Source: an uncultured Ruminococcus sp.
GTDB lineage: Bacteria; Bacillota; Clostridia; Oscillospirales; Ruminococcaceae
Assembly (NCBI GenBank): GCA_947176685.1
Contig: CAMWRL010000026.1
Span: 1 to 14,428 of the forward strand
Length of the DNA stretch: 14,428 bases
Direction: 5' to 3'
This document shows positions 6,629-13,563 of this stretch, piece after piece (the first letter of the stretch is position 1; the number at the start of each line of letters is the position of its first letter). The notes beneath the pieces are model-generated. The model ran no database searches, was not told the origin of the DNA, and worked only from the letters and a program-made list of their open reading frames with translations. The translations under genes and the position numbers were made by a program.

Positions 6629-7240
6629 ATGTCCAGAATAATTCTTCATAAGGAACTTTTTGAATATGACAGCAATTTAAGAAAAGATTTTCCGGTTGTG
6701 TGCGGAGTTGACGAGGCAGGCAGAGGACCTCTTGCCGGAGACGTTTACGCCGCCGCCGTTGTACTGAACGACAGTATACTTATAGATTACCTCAACGACA
6801 GCAAGAAGCTTTCAGAAAGTCGCCGTGAAAAGCTTTACGATGAAATTATTGAAAAAGCTGACGCTTACTGTATTGCAACGGCTTCCGTTGCGGAAATCGA
6901 TAGTCTTAATATACTACAGGCAACTATGCTTGCTATGAAAAGAGCTGTTGCAGGTCTGGGCGTAAAACCCGACCTTGCTCTTATTGACGGCAACAGAACT
7001 CCGCAGCTTGACTGTGAAAGCCGTTTCGTTATCAAGGGTGACGCAAATTCTGCGTCAATTGCTGCGGCTTCGGTACTTGCCAAAGTCTCCCGTGACCGCT
7101 ATATGAAACAGCTTGCGGTGAAATATCCGCAATATGGCTTTGATAAACACAGCGGTTATCCGACAAAACTGCATTATGAGATGATTGAACAACATGGCAT
7201 ATCAGAAGTACACAGAAAGAGTTTTAAATTGAAAAAATGA
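6629..7240 (+). CDS. rnhB: ribonuclease HII
   Basis: The 203-aa enzyme cleaves the RNA strand of RNA/DNA hybrids and removes misincorporated ribonucleotides from DNA. The DEDD active site is visible: GVDEAGRGP (Asp28, Glu29), LIDGN (Asp120) and KGDA (Asp138), followed by the conserved SIAAASVLAKVSRDR (143-157) and the KHSGYPT segment (173-179). Length is normal. ATG 6629 is preceded by TGAGGT (6616-6621) with seven bases between. The stop overlaps yraN by 4 nt (ATGA at 7237-7240). The rbgA-rnhB-yraN order is common in Firmicutes. Confidence 0.96.
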   Translation: MSRIILHKELFEYDSNLRKDFPVVCGVDEAGRGPLAGDVYAAAVVLNDSILIDYLNDSKKLSESRREKLYDEIIEKADAYCIATASVAEIDSLNILQATMLAMKRAVAGLGVKPDLALIDGNRTPQLDCESRFVIKGDANSASIAAASVLAKVSRDRYMKQLAVKYPQYGFDKHSGYPTKLHYEMIEQHGISEVHRKSFKLKK

Positions 7241-7614
7241 CCAGATATGAAACAGGCAGAATCGGTGAAGACGCTGTATGTGTATATCTTGAAAATCTGG
7301 GCTATGAAATTATTGTCCGGAATTACAGGATAAAAGGCGGAGAAATCGACATAATCGCACGGAATGACGAATATACAGCATTTGTTGAGGTGAAGTCCAG
7401 AAAACCGAACGCTCTTGTTTCGGGACTGGAAGCCGTCAACAAACGCAAACAGGCTCTTATTATTAAAACTGCTGCTGATTTTTGCTGCAAGAATCCCGAC
7501 ACGTTGCAGCCACGCTTTGATATTGCGGAAGTCACTGTTGACAACGGAAAGATTCTCAGCATTGATTATATTTTTAATGCCTATGATACTACAGGCTACA
7601 ATTTCATTTTCTGA
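7237..7614 (+). CDS. yraN: YraN/UPF0102 family nuclease-fold protein
   Basis: The 125-aa protein belongs to UPF0102, which has a PD-(D/E)XK (Holliday-resolvase-like) fold. The expected active-site set is present: Glu11 in RIGEDA, GGEID (Glu36, Asp38) and FVEVKSR (Glu51, Lys53). The function is poorly defined; a role in DNA processing is inferred from fold and constant linkage with rnhB. Its ATG overlaps the rnhB stop by 4 nt, so the two are coupled. The gene ends 11 bases before thrC, and the thrC ribosome binding site overlaps its stop codon. Confidence 0.92.
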   Translation: MTRYETGRIGEDAVCVYLENLGYEIIVRNYRIKGGEIDIIARNDEYTAFVEVKSRKPNALVSGLEAVNKRKQALIIKTAADFCCKNPDTLQPRFDIAEVTVDNGKILSIDYIFNAYDTTGYNFIF

Positions 7615-7625
7615 AAGGTGATAAT

Positions 7626-9119
7626 ATGTTTTACAACAGCACAAGAAACAGCACCGTAAAAGTCAACAGTGCTGAAGCTATTACTCAGGGTATTTCTGCG
7701 GACGGCGGTCTGTTCGTTCCGGAAAGCATCCCCGCACTCTCGCTTGACGAGATAAAAGCCATCGGCAATATGAATTATGCTGACAAGGCGGCATTTGTTT
7801 TTTCAAAGTATCTGACGGACTTTACAGATGCCGAAATACATTATTGTACTGACAACGCTTACAGTACAAAGAACTTTGAAACTGAAAGCATTGCCGAAAT
7901 TGCTCACCTTTTTGACGGCACTTATATGCTTGAACTTTGGCATGGTCCTACATGTGCGTTCAAGGACATGGCACTTCAGATACTGCCATATTTCCTGACA
8001 ACCTCCGCTAAGAAAATCAACCTCGACAAAAAAATCGTTATTCTGGTTGCGACTTCCGGCGATACAGGAAAAGCCGCTTTAGAAGGTTTCAGGGACGTTG
8101 AGGGTACGTCTATACTCGTATTCTATCCGGAAGACGGTGTAAGTCCTATGCAGAAACGTCAGATGAAAACGCAGGAAGGCTCAAACGTTGGAGTATGTGC
8201 TTTAAAAGGTAACTTTGATGACTGTCAGAACGGTGTAAAGGCTATTTTCACGGACAGCGATGTTAAGGCAAAACTTGATGAAAACGGTATGATGTTTTCA
8301 AGTGCCAACTCTATCAACTGGGGCAGACTTGTACCGCAGATTGTTTATTATATTTCGTCCTATGCTGAACTTGTCAAGGACGGCGCAATTGAAGCAGGCG
8401 ACAAGATAAATATTGTCGTTCCTACCGGAAACTTCGGCAATATCCTTGCGGCTTACTACGCCAAACATATGGGTGTGCCGGTAAACAAACTTATCTGCGC
8501 TTCAAATATCAACAACGTTCTCACGGACTTCATAAATACAGGCGTTTATGACAGAAACAGACAGTTTTATGCTACTGTTTCCCCGTCAATGGATATTCTT
8601 ATTTCCAGTAACCTTGAAAGACTGTTGTATCTTCTCACGGACAGGAATGATACACTTATAAAAGAATGGTTCGGTAAGCTTGCGGCTGACGGCAGATACG
8701 AAGTTACCGACGAAATCAAGGCTAAACTCAAAGAGGAATTTTGTGCAGGCTGCTGCGATGACGAACAGACAAAACAGACTATTCATGAAATCTATGAGAA
8801 GTATTCATATACCTGCGACACTCATACGGCTGTTGCGGTAAAAGTCTATGAGGACTACAAGAAAATTACCGGAGATACTACAAAGACAGTCATTGCTTCA
8901 ACCGCAAGCCCGTATAAATTCAGTGCGGCAGTACTTGAAGCTGTACAGAATGGCAAATCCGACCTTGATGAGTACGCTATGATTGACAAACTGGCTGAAC
9001 TTTCCAATATGCCTGTACCGTCTGCGCTTGCTGACCTCAGAAACAAACCCGAAAGATTCAGCGATACTATAGTTAAGGAAGACCAGAAAAAATATGTTCT
9101 GGAAACTCTCGGCATCTGA
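7626..9119 (+). CDS. thrC: threonine synthase
   Basis: The 497-aa PLP enzyme converts O-phospho-homoserine to threonine, the last step of threonine synthesis. It is the longer bacterial/yeast form with an N-terminal domain containing ITQGISADGGLFVP (19-32). The PLP lysine is Lys113 in CAFKDMALQ. The phosphate-binding loop is SGDTG (144-148), with NSINWGR (228-234) and PTGNFGN (266-272) further on. Start: AAAGGTG (7614-7620) lies five bases before the ATG. No other threonine-pathway genes are nearby, so it sits here as a lone biosynthetic gene behind rnhB-yraN. Its stop overlaps the next start as TGATG. Confidence 0.96.
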   Translation: MFYNSTRNSTVKVNSAEAITQGISADGGLFVPESIPALSLDEIKAIGNMNYADKAAFVFSKYLTDFTDAEIHYCTDNAYSTKNFETESIAEIAHLFDGTYMLELWHGPTCAFKDMALQILPYFLTTSAKKINLDKKIVILVATSGDTGKAALEGFRDVEGTSILVFYPEDGVSPMQKRQMKTQEGSNVGVCALKGNFDDCQNGVKAIFTDSDVKAKLDENGMMFSSANSINWGRLVPQIVYYISSYAELVKDGAIEAGDKINIVVPTGNFGNILAAYYAKHMGVPVNKLICASNINNVLTDFINTGVYDRNRQFYATVSPSMDILISSNLERLLYLLTDRNDTLIKEWFGKLAADGRYEVTDEIKAKLKEEFCAGCCDDEQTKQTIHEIYEKYSYTCDTHTAVAVKVYEDYKKITGDTTKTVIASTASPYKFSAAVLEAVQNGKSDLDEYAMIDKLAELSNMPVPSALADLRNKPERFSDTIVKEDQKKYVLETLGI

Positions 9120-9811
9120 TGAGCCTGTATGTTATAGCTGATTTGCACCTTTGTCAGGCGAATCCCGAAAAGACAATGAGTGTTTTCAGCGGCTGGAAAA
9201 ATTATCAGGAGCTTATCAGAAAAAACTGGCTTGACCTTGTAAAGTCCGATGATACTGTTGTGATTGCCGGAGATATTTCGTGGGGAATGTCCCTACAGGA
9301 ATCGGCGGCAGACTTTCACTTTATCGAAAACCTTACGGGTCAGAAAATCATTATCAAAGGCAACCACGATTACTGGTGGTCTACCAAAAAGAAAATGGAA
9401 GATTTCCTTACGGCGGAGGGGTGCGGAAGTATTAACATTCTGCATAACAACCACTTCCGCTACGGAAACTATGGAATATGCGGTACAAGAGGCTGGGTCA
9501 GCATAAAGGGCGAAACTCAGGACGAAAAGGTTCTTAAACGTGAAGTACAGCGGCTTGAGACTTCAATAAAGTCCGCACTGTCCGAAAATCTTCAGCCTGT
9601 TGTATTTATGCATTATCCGCCCATTTTCGCTTCAAATTTCAACTATGACATACTTGACGTCCTTTACCGCTACAACATCAAAGACTGTTACTACGGACAT
9701 ATTCACGGACGTTCAGCACACGAACTCAGCATTAAAAATACTTATGACGGAATTGATTTTCATTTGATTTCAGGTGATTATTTACAGTTTATTCCGGAAA
9801 AAGTACTGTAA
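9119..9811 (+). CDS. calcineurin-like metallophosphoesterase (COG1768 type)
   Basis: The 230-aa protein has every metallophosphoesterase motif: DLH (Asp8, His10), GDISWG (51-56), GNHDYWW (81-87), MHYPP (His165) and YGHIHG (His194, His196), which together form a dinuclear metal site. The GDISWG and GNHDYWW variants are, from memory, those of the COG1768 predicted phosphohydrolases. The substrate is unknown, and no signal peptide is seen, so it acts in the cytosol. The start overlaps the thrC stop by one base (TGATG), implying coupled translation. No convincing terminator follows; the next gene has its own promoter. Confidence 0.92.
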   Translation: MSLYVIADLHLCQANPEKTMSVFSGWKNYQELIRKNWLDLVKSDDTVVIAGDISWGMSLQESAADFHFIENLTGQKIIIKGNHDYWWSTKKKMEDFLTAEGCGSINILHNNHFRYGNYGICGTRGWVSIKGETQDEKVLKREVQRLETSIKSALSENLQPVVFMHYPPIFASNFNYDILDVLYRYNIKDCYYGHIHGRSAHELSIKNTYDGIDFHLISGDYLQFIPEKVL

Positions 9812-9843
9812 TTTGTGCGTTTCGCAGAACTGTCCGGAAATAG

Positions 9844-9872
9844 TAGAAAAATTTTAGTGTTTGTGGTATAAT
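9844..9872 (+). promoter_or_regulatory. sigma-A-type promoter for tig
   Basis: A perfect -10 TATAAT (9867-9872) with TG at 9864-9865 (extended -10), a 17-bp spacer and a weak -35 TAGAAA (9844-9849, 4 of 6). Transcription would begin near 9879 and leave a leader of about 35 nt carrying GGAGG at 9898-9902. Confidence 0.75.
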
Positions 9873-9913
9873 ATACCAAGTATGTTATATAAATAATGGA
9901 GGATTGACAAATT

Positions 9914-11215
9914 ATGAGTTTAAAATCATCAACAAAAACAGATGTGAACACAACCGAACTGGTTATCAGCATTGACGCTGAAAAATTTGAAAACGCTGTT
10001 GAAAGAGAATATCAGCGTCAGAAGAAGAACATTCAGATTAAGGGCTTCAGAAAGGGTCACGTTTCACGTAAAATGGCTGAAAAGACTTTCGGCGAGGGTG
10101 CTTTCTATGAGGGTGCTATCAACTCCCTTATCGGTACTGAAATCGATTCCGCTGTAACAGGTCTTCAGCTTTCACTGGTGGACAGACCGTCCGTTGAAGT
10201 TACTTCTATTGACAAGGAAAATGGCGTTGAACTCAAGGCTGTATGCATCACAAAGCCCGATATTGAAATTTCCGGTTACAAGGGTATGACAGCTTCAAAG
10301 ACTGTAAAGGAAATTACAGATGCTGATATTGACAAGCAGATTGAAATGATAAGAAAAAAGAATGCACGTATCGTTTCAGTTGATGACAGACCCGCTCAGA
10401 TGGGGGACGAAGTTACTATCGACTTTGAAGGCTTCTTCGGTGACGAGGCTTTTGAGGGCGGTAAGGGCGAAGACCATCCGCTTGTACTCGGAAGCGGTCA
10501 GTTTATCCCCGGCTTTGAAGACCAGATTGCAGGTCACAGCATCGGCGAGGATTTTGATGTAAATGTTACTTTCCCCGAAGACTACCAGATGGAAGAATAT
10601 GCAGGAAAAGACGCTGTATTCAAGACAAAAATCAAGGCTATCAGTTATGAGGAACTTCCCGAAATCAATGATGACCTTGTAAAGGACGCTACCGAATTTG
10701 ATACAGTTGACGAATACAGAGCAGACATCAGGACAAAGCTTGAAGACGCCGCCAAGTCTCAGGCAGATTCAGAGTTTGAAAGCGAACTGATGAACACTCT
10801 TATTGAAAAGGTGGATTCTCCTATTCCTGAATGCATGTTTGAACAGAGAATTGATATGATTGTACGTACATTTGAACAGCAGCTTTCTCAGCAGGGTATG
10901 GATATAAAGCTTTATTTCCAGTACACCGGCATGAATATGGACGACTTCAGAGAATCTTACAGAGAAAGAGCTGTCAATGAAGTAAAACTCCGTCTTGCTC
11001 TTGAAAAGATTGCTGAAATTGAAAACTTTGAAATCTCAGAAGAAGAAATCAATGACGGTCTTAAGGACATCGCAGTAGCTAACGGCGTTGATGTTGAAAC
11101 TATCAAGAGATTCATTCCGTTTGAAGATTATCTTATGGATTTGAGAGTACAGAAAGCAGTTGAACTCATCAAGGAAACTGCCGTTGAGGGTACAACTGAA
11201 GAAAGTGCTGAATAA
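9914..11215 (+). CDS. tig: trigger factor
   Basis: This 433-aa ribosome-bound chaperone and prolyl isomerase folds nascent chains at the exit tunnel. The N-terminal ribosome-binding domain (1-115) carries the docking signature as GFRKGHVSRK (44-53). The FKBP-type isomerase domain (about 162-245) contains GDEVTIDFEGF and GSGQFIPGFE. A long, acidic, helical C-terminal domain follows. The usual docking form is GFRKGKxPR; here the Lys is His49 and the Pro is Ser51, while GFR is kept. The ribosome binding site GGAGG is 11 bases before the ATG, a little long. Linkage with clpP and clpX is typical of bacteria. Confidence 0.96.
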   Translation: MSLKSSTKTDVNTTELVISIDAEKFENAVEREYQRQKKNIQIKGFRKGHVSRKMAEKTFGEGAFYEGAINSLIGTEIDSAVTGLQLSLVDRPSVEVTSIDKENGVELKAVCITKPDIEISGYKGMTASKTVKEITDADIDKQIEMIRKKNARIVSVDDRPAQMGDEVTIDFEGFFGDEAFEGGKGEDHPLVLGSGQFIPGFEDQIAGHSIGEDFDVNVTFPEDYQMEEYAGKDAVFKTKIKAISYEELPEINDDLVKDATEFDTVDEYRADIRTKLEDAAKSQADSEFESELMNTLIEKVDSPIPECMFEQRIDMIVRTFEQQLSQQGMDIKLYFQYTGMNMDDFRESYRERAVNEVKLRLALEKIAEIENFEISEEEINDGLKDIAVANGVDVETIKRFIPFEDYLMDLRVQKAVELIKETAVEGTTEESAE

Positions 11216-11248
11216 CCGGAGCTTTTAAACGGAAAATATAAATATAAA

Positions 11249-11284
11249 TGCTGTTCTGTCAGACGGCAGAACAGCAGCGTTTTT
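11249..11284 (+). terminator. hairpin terminator between tig and clpP
   Basis: TGCTGTTCTG (11249-11258) pairs perfectly with CAGAACAGCA (11267-11276), and two more pairs extend the stem to an AGAC loop. Three bases separate the stem from a short T-run (11280-11284), so termination is probably incomplete. It could also be an RNA-processing hairpin. The clpP ribosome binding site follows at 11289-11296. I see no clear promoter between this hairpin and clpP. Confidence 0.6.
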
Positions 11285-11303
11285 ATAGAAAGGGCGATGA
11301 ATA

Positions 11304-11894
11304 ATGAGTAGTTTGGTACCTTATGTCGTTGAACAGACAAGCCGTGGCGAAAGGTCTTATGACATCTTTTCCCGACTTCTCAATGACAGAATTATTATGC
11401 TTTCAGACCAGGTAAATGACGCTACAGCGAGTCTTGTGGTGGCACAGCTTCTTTACCTCGAAAGTCAGGACAGCGAAAAGGATATTTCGCTTTATATCAA
11501 CAGTCCGGGCGGTTCAATCACTGCCGGAATGGCAATCTATGATACTATGAATTACATCAAGTGCGATGTTTCAACTATCTGTATTGGTATGGCAGCTTCA
11601 ATGGGCGCATTTCTGCTTTCCTCGGGCGCAAAGGGCAAGAGACTTTCTTTGCCTAACAGCGAAATTATGATTCATCAGCCCCTTATCTCCGGCGGGCTTT
11701 CCGGACAGTGTACGGATATAAAAATCCATTCCGACCATCTCATAAGAACACGTCAGAAAATGAACGAGATTCTTGCTGCAAATACGGGCAAGCCTATTGA
11801 ACAGATTCAGATTGATACCGAACGTGACAACTATATGTACGCTCAGGAAGCTTTGGAATACGGTCTTATTGATAAGGTTATTGAAAAAAGGTAG
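11304..11894 (+). CDS. clpP: ATP-dependent Clp protease proteolytic subunit
   Basis: This 196-aa serine peptidase forms a 14-subunit chamber that degrades proteins fed in by ClpX or ClpC. The catalytic triad is Ser99 (GMAASMGAF), His124 (MIHQP) and Asp175 (TERDNYM). The oligomerisation segment NSPGGSITAGMAIYDTM (66-82) is intact. A short N-terminal propeptide, processed in many species, may be present (VPYVVEQTSRGERSYDI). The start ATG is preceded by AAAGGGCG (11289-11296), with seven bases between. The clpX gene begins nine bases after the stop, so the two are one transcript. Both partner ATPases, ClpX and ClpC, are encoded in this window. Confidence 0.97.
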   Translation: MSSLVPYVVEQTSRGERSYDIFSRLLNDRIIMLSDQVNDATASLVVAQLLYLESQDSEKDISLYINSPGGSITAGMAIYDTMNYIKCDVSTICIGMAASMGAFLLSSGAKGKRLSLPNSEIMIHQPLISGGLSGQCTDIKIHSDHLIRTRQKMNEILAANTGKPIEQIQIDTERDNYMYAQEALEYGLIDKVIEKR

Positions 11895-11903
11895 GTTGCA
11901 TAA

Positions 11904-13196
11904 ATGGCTGAAACTTTTAAATCATGCAGTTTCTGCGGTAAGGGCGAAAACAGAGTACAGAGTATGTTTTCGGCAGGGTTTTCCAATATATGCGATGAGT
12001 GTGTATGCTACTGCTATGAAATGCTGTACGGTTCGGGAATCGCAAAGGCTGGAAAAAAAGCCGCAGAATCAGAAAACAACTCCGAATCCAAAGAAATCAG
12101 ACTTATGAAACCTGTTGAAATAAAAAGGTTTCTTGATGAGTATGTAATCGGGCAGGACGATGCGAAAATTTCACTTGCCGTTGCGGTTTATAACCATTAT
12201 AAACGTATTATGAGTCAGTCCGGAAAAGACGAGGACCAGAAAGACGATATTGAACTCCAGAAAAGCAATGTTCTGCTTTTAGGTCCTACGGGTGTCGGAA
12301 AGACTTTTCTTGCACAGACCCTTGCGAAAATGCTTAACGTGCCGTTTGCGATTGCGGACGCTACTACAATTACCGAAGCCGGATATGTCGGTGATGACGT
12401 TGAAAACGTTCTTCTCAGGCTTATTCAGGCTGCGGACTATGACGTAAAAGCCGCTGAAAAAGGTATTATTTATATTGACGAAATCGATAAAATCGCCCGT
12501 AAATCTGAAAACACCTCCCTTACACGAGACGTAAGCGGTGAAGGCGTTCAGCAGGCACTTCTCAAAATTATTGAAGGTACTGTTTCAAACGTTCCCCCGC
12601 AGGGCGGAAGAAAACATCCTACTCAGGAAGTGCTTCAGATTAATACAAAAAACATTCTCTTTATATGCGGCGGTGCTTTTGACGGTCTTGAAAAGCAGAT
12701 TCAGAAGCGCATTGGAAAAGCTCCGATAGGTTTCGGCGGCGAAATAAAACCCAAGGCTGAACAGCAGGACAATATTTTCAAAAAGGTTGTCCCGAAAGAT
12801 TTGGTCAAGTTCGGTATGGTGCCGGAGTTTATCGGAAGACTTCCGGTTATATCGGTTCTCGAAGAACTTGACGAAAATTCTCTTGTAAGGATTCTTACCG
12901 AACCGAAAAACGCTCTTGTAAAACAGTACAGAAGACTTTTTGAATATGATGATGTGGAACTTGAGATACTGGACGATGCACTTATCGAAATAGCTAAAAA
13001 AGCTATTGCTCAGAAAACAGGTGCAAGAGGTCTGCGTTCCATTCTGGAAAACATTCTTATGAAATCAATGTATGCAGTACCTTCCGATGGAAGCATTGCA
13101 AAAGTCACTGTTACCGCAGACTGCGTTAACGGAGATGTGTATCCGGTTCTTACGAACAGACGGAATAAAACTGTTGACCTTGCTGATATAGCTTAA
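11904..13196 (+). CDS. clpX: ATP-dependent Clp protease ATP-binding subunit ClpX
   Basis: The 430-aa AAA+ unfoldase recognises degradation tags and threads substrates into ClpP. An N-terminal zinc-binding domain carries Cys8, Cys11, Cys30 and Cys33. Walker A is GPTGVGKT (127-134), the pore-1 loop is GYVGDD (160-165), Walker B is IIYIDEID (188-195), the RKH loop is GGRKHP (234-239), the ClpP-docking IGF loop is at 275-277, and sensor 2 is GAR (373-375). All motifs are intact and length is standard. A GGTAGG-type ribosome binding site overlaps the clpP stop. The gene ends just before a strong symmetric terminator. Confidence 0.97.
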   Translation: MAETFKSCSFCGKGENRVQSMFSAGFSNICDECVCYCYEMLYGSGIAKAGKKAAESENNSESKEIRLMKPVEIKRFLDEYVIGQDDAKISLAVAVYNHYKRIMSQSGKDEDQKDDIELQKSNVLLLGPTGVGKTFLAQTLAKMLNVPFAIADATTITEAGYVGDDVENVLLRLIQAADYDVKAAEKGIIYIDEIDKIARKSENTSLTRDVSGEGVQQALLKIIEGTVSNVPPQGGRKHPTQEVLQINTKNILFICGGAFDGLEKQIQKRIGKAPIGFGGEIKPKAEQQDNIFKKVVPKDLVKFGMVPEFIGRLPVISVLEELDENSLVRILTEPKNALVKQYRRLFEYDDVELEILDDALIEIAKKAIAQKTGARGLRSILENILMKSMYAVPSDGSIAKVTVTADCVNGDVYPVLTNRRNKTVDLADIA

Positions 13197-13197
13197 T

Positions 13198-13228
13198 AAA
13201 AAAGGGACGCTTTGAGCGTCCCTTTTTT
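13198..13228. terminator. symmetric, probably bidirectional terminator
   Basis: A 14-bp perfect inverted repeat: six A and GGGACGCT (13198-13211), loop TTG, then AGCGTCCC and six T (13215-13228). With A-runs on one side and T-runs on the other, it can act as an intrinsic terminator on both strands. It lies between the clpX stop and the stop of the minus-strand miniprotein gene, where both transcripts need to end. Confidence 0.93.
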
Positions 13229-13237
13229 GGGGGTCAA

Positions 13238-13390
13238 TCAGCAGCCACAACCGCAGCCGTTGTTGCCGCCGCAGCCGCAACCGCCCTCATTGTTGTTGCC
13301 GTTGCCGCAGCCGCCGCAGAAGATGAGGAAAAGAAGAATGAGAAGGATTATGCACCAGCAGTTATTGCCCTCGAAACATGAATTACACAT
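13238..13390 (-). CDS. 50-aa cysteine/glycine-rich membrane miniprotein
   Basis: From the ATG at 13390 the protein is 50 aa: MCNSCFEGNNCWC, a hydrophobic segment IILLILLFLIF (14-24), then a tail of Cys, Gly and Asn ending GGNNGCGCGC. Eleven of 50 residues are Cys. The plan of a short polar head, one transmembrane helix and a Cys/Gly tail resembles small proteins seen in Clostridia and, loosely, the YjcZ-type spore proteins. Function is unknown; metal binding or oxidative cross-linking of the tail is inferred. A longer start at 13441 is possible, but AAGGAG (minus strand, 13400-13405) sits nine bases before ATG 13390 and decides for the short form. It shares a terminator with clpX and is divergent from clpC. 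Confidence 0.75.
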   Translation of the reverse strand: MCNSCFEGNNCWCIILLILLFLIFCGGCGNGNNNEGGCGCGGNNGCGCGC

Positions 13391-13399
13391 AAAATACAA

Positions 13400-13405
13400 C
13401 TCCTT
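13400..13405 (-). promoter_or_regulatory. ribosome binding site of the Cys-rich miniprotein
   Basis: CTCCTT on the plus strand reads AAGGAG on the minus strand, nine bases upstream of ATG 13390. No similar site precedes the longer in-frame start at 13441, so this site sets the start and supports the gene being real. Confidence 0.75.
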
Positions 13406-13417
13406 GTTGAACTTATT

Positions 13418-13440
13418 TGAAGCGTTTTTGATTCGCTTCA
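13418..13440 (-). repeat. hairpin in the miniprotein leader
   Basis: TGAAGCG (13418-13424) and CGCTTCA (13434-13440) form a 7-bp stem with a 9-nt loop, between the proposed minus-strand promoter and the ribosome binding site. It would be near the very 5' end of the mRNA. It has no T-run on the minus strand, so it is more likely a stabiliser or protein site than a terminator. Confidence 0.5.
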
Positions 13441-13448
13441 TAGTACAT

Positions 13449-13477
13449 AGTATGCCATAGCGGAAAAAGTGTTACAA
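13449..13477 (-). promoter_or_regulatory. candidate promoter for the Cys-rich miniprotein
   Basis: On the minus strand, TTGTAA (13472-13477), a 17-bp spacer and CATACT (13449-13454) with a TG just before it fit a sigma-A promoter at 4 of 6 in each box. The longer string CATACTAT (13447-13454) also resembles the -10 of the sporulation factor SigE (CATACAnT), but a matching -35 is not evident. Which factor reads it is open. Confidence 0.45.
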
Positions 13478-13502
13478 AAAATTTTTAAACCGCAGTATTC
13501 GA

Positions 13503-13531
13503 CTGTTATCGCACTGAAACAGTGGCATAAT
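13503..13531 (+). promoter_or_regulatory. candidate promoter for clpC
   Basis: An extended -10, TG (13523-13524) then CATAAT (13526-13531), with a weak -35 CTGTTA (13503-13508, 3 of 6) at 17-bp spacing. Transcription would start near 13538, leaving a short leader with a T-run and GGAGGGG (13551-13557). A dyad operator candidate covers this promoter. Confidence 0.6.
13506..13530. promoter_or_regulatory. 25-bp imperfect dyad over the clpC promoter (candidate operator)
   Basis: The left arm TTATCGCACTG and right arm CAGTGGCATAA flank AAA and match at 9 of 11 paired positions, with a perfect CACTG/CAGTG core. The dyad spans the spacer and most of both promoter boxes, where a bound dimer would block RNA polymerase. 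It is neither a CtsR heptad repeat nor a CIRCE element, the two known clpC-type stress operators in Firmicutes. The regulator is unknown. Confidence 0.5.
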
Positions 13532-13563
13532 ATATTCAGGTGTTTTTTTAGGAGGGGCTTATA

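Noticed and set aside
11297..11311. Four-codon upstream frame (MNNE) before clpP
   Set aside because: It lies directly against the ribosome binding site with no spacing, so initiation there is unlikely; chance occurrence.
13238..13330. CRISPR array or tandem repeat at the CCGCAGCCG-rich stretch
   Set aside because: Repeats are irregular, codon-sized and within a coding frame, with no spacer pattern.
13391..13441. Longer N-terminus of the miniprotein (17 more residues)
   Set aside because: The extra codons cover the ribosome binding site and a leader hairpin, and no ribosome binding site precedes ATG 13441.
13212..13460. Plus-strand Pro/Gln-rich reading frame
   Set aside because: It is the antisense of the Cys/Gly-rich miniprotein gene and starts inside the terminator stem; the Pro/Gln repeats arise from reversed Gly/Cys codons.
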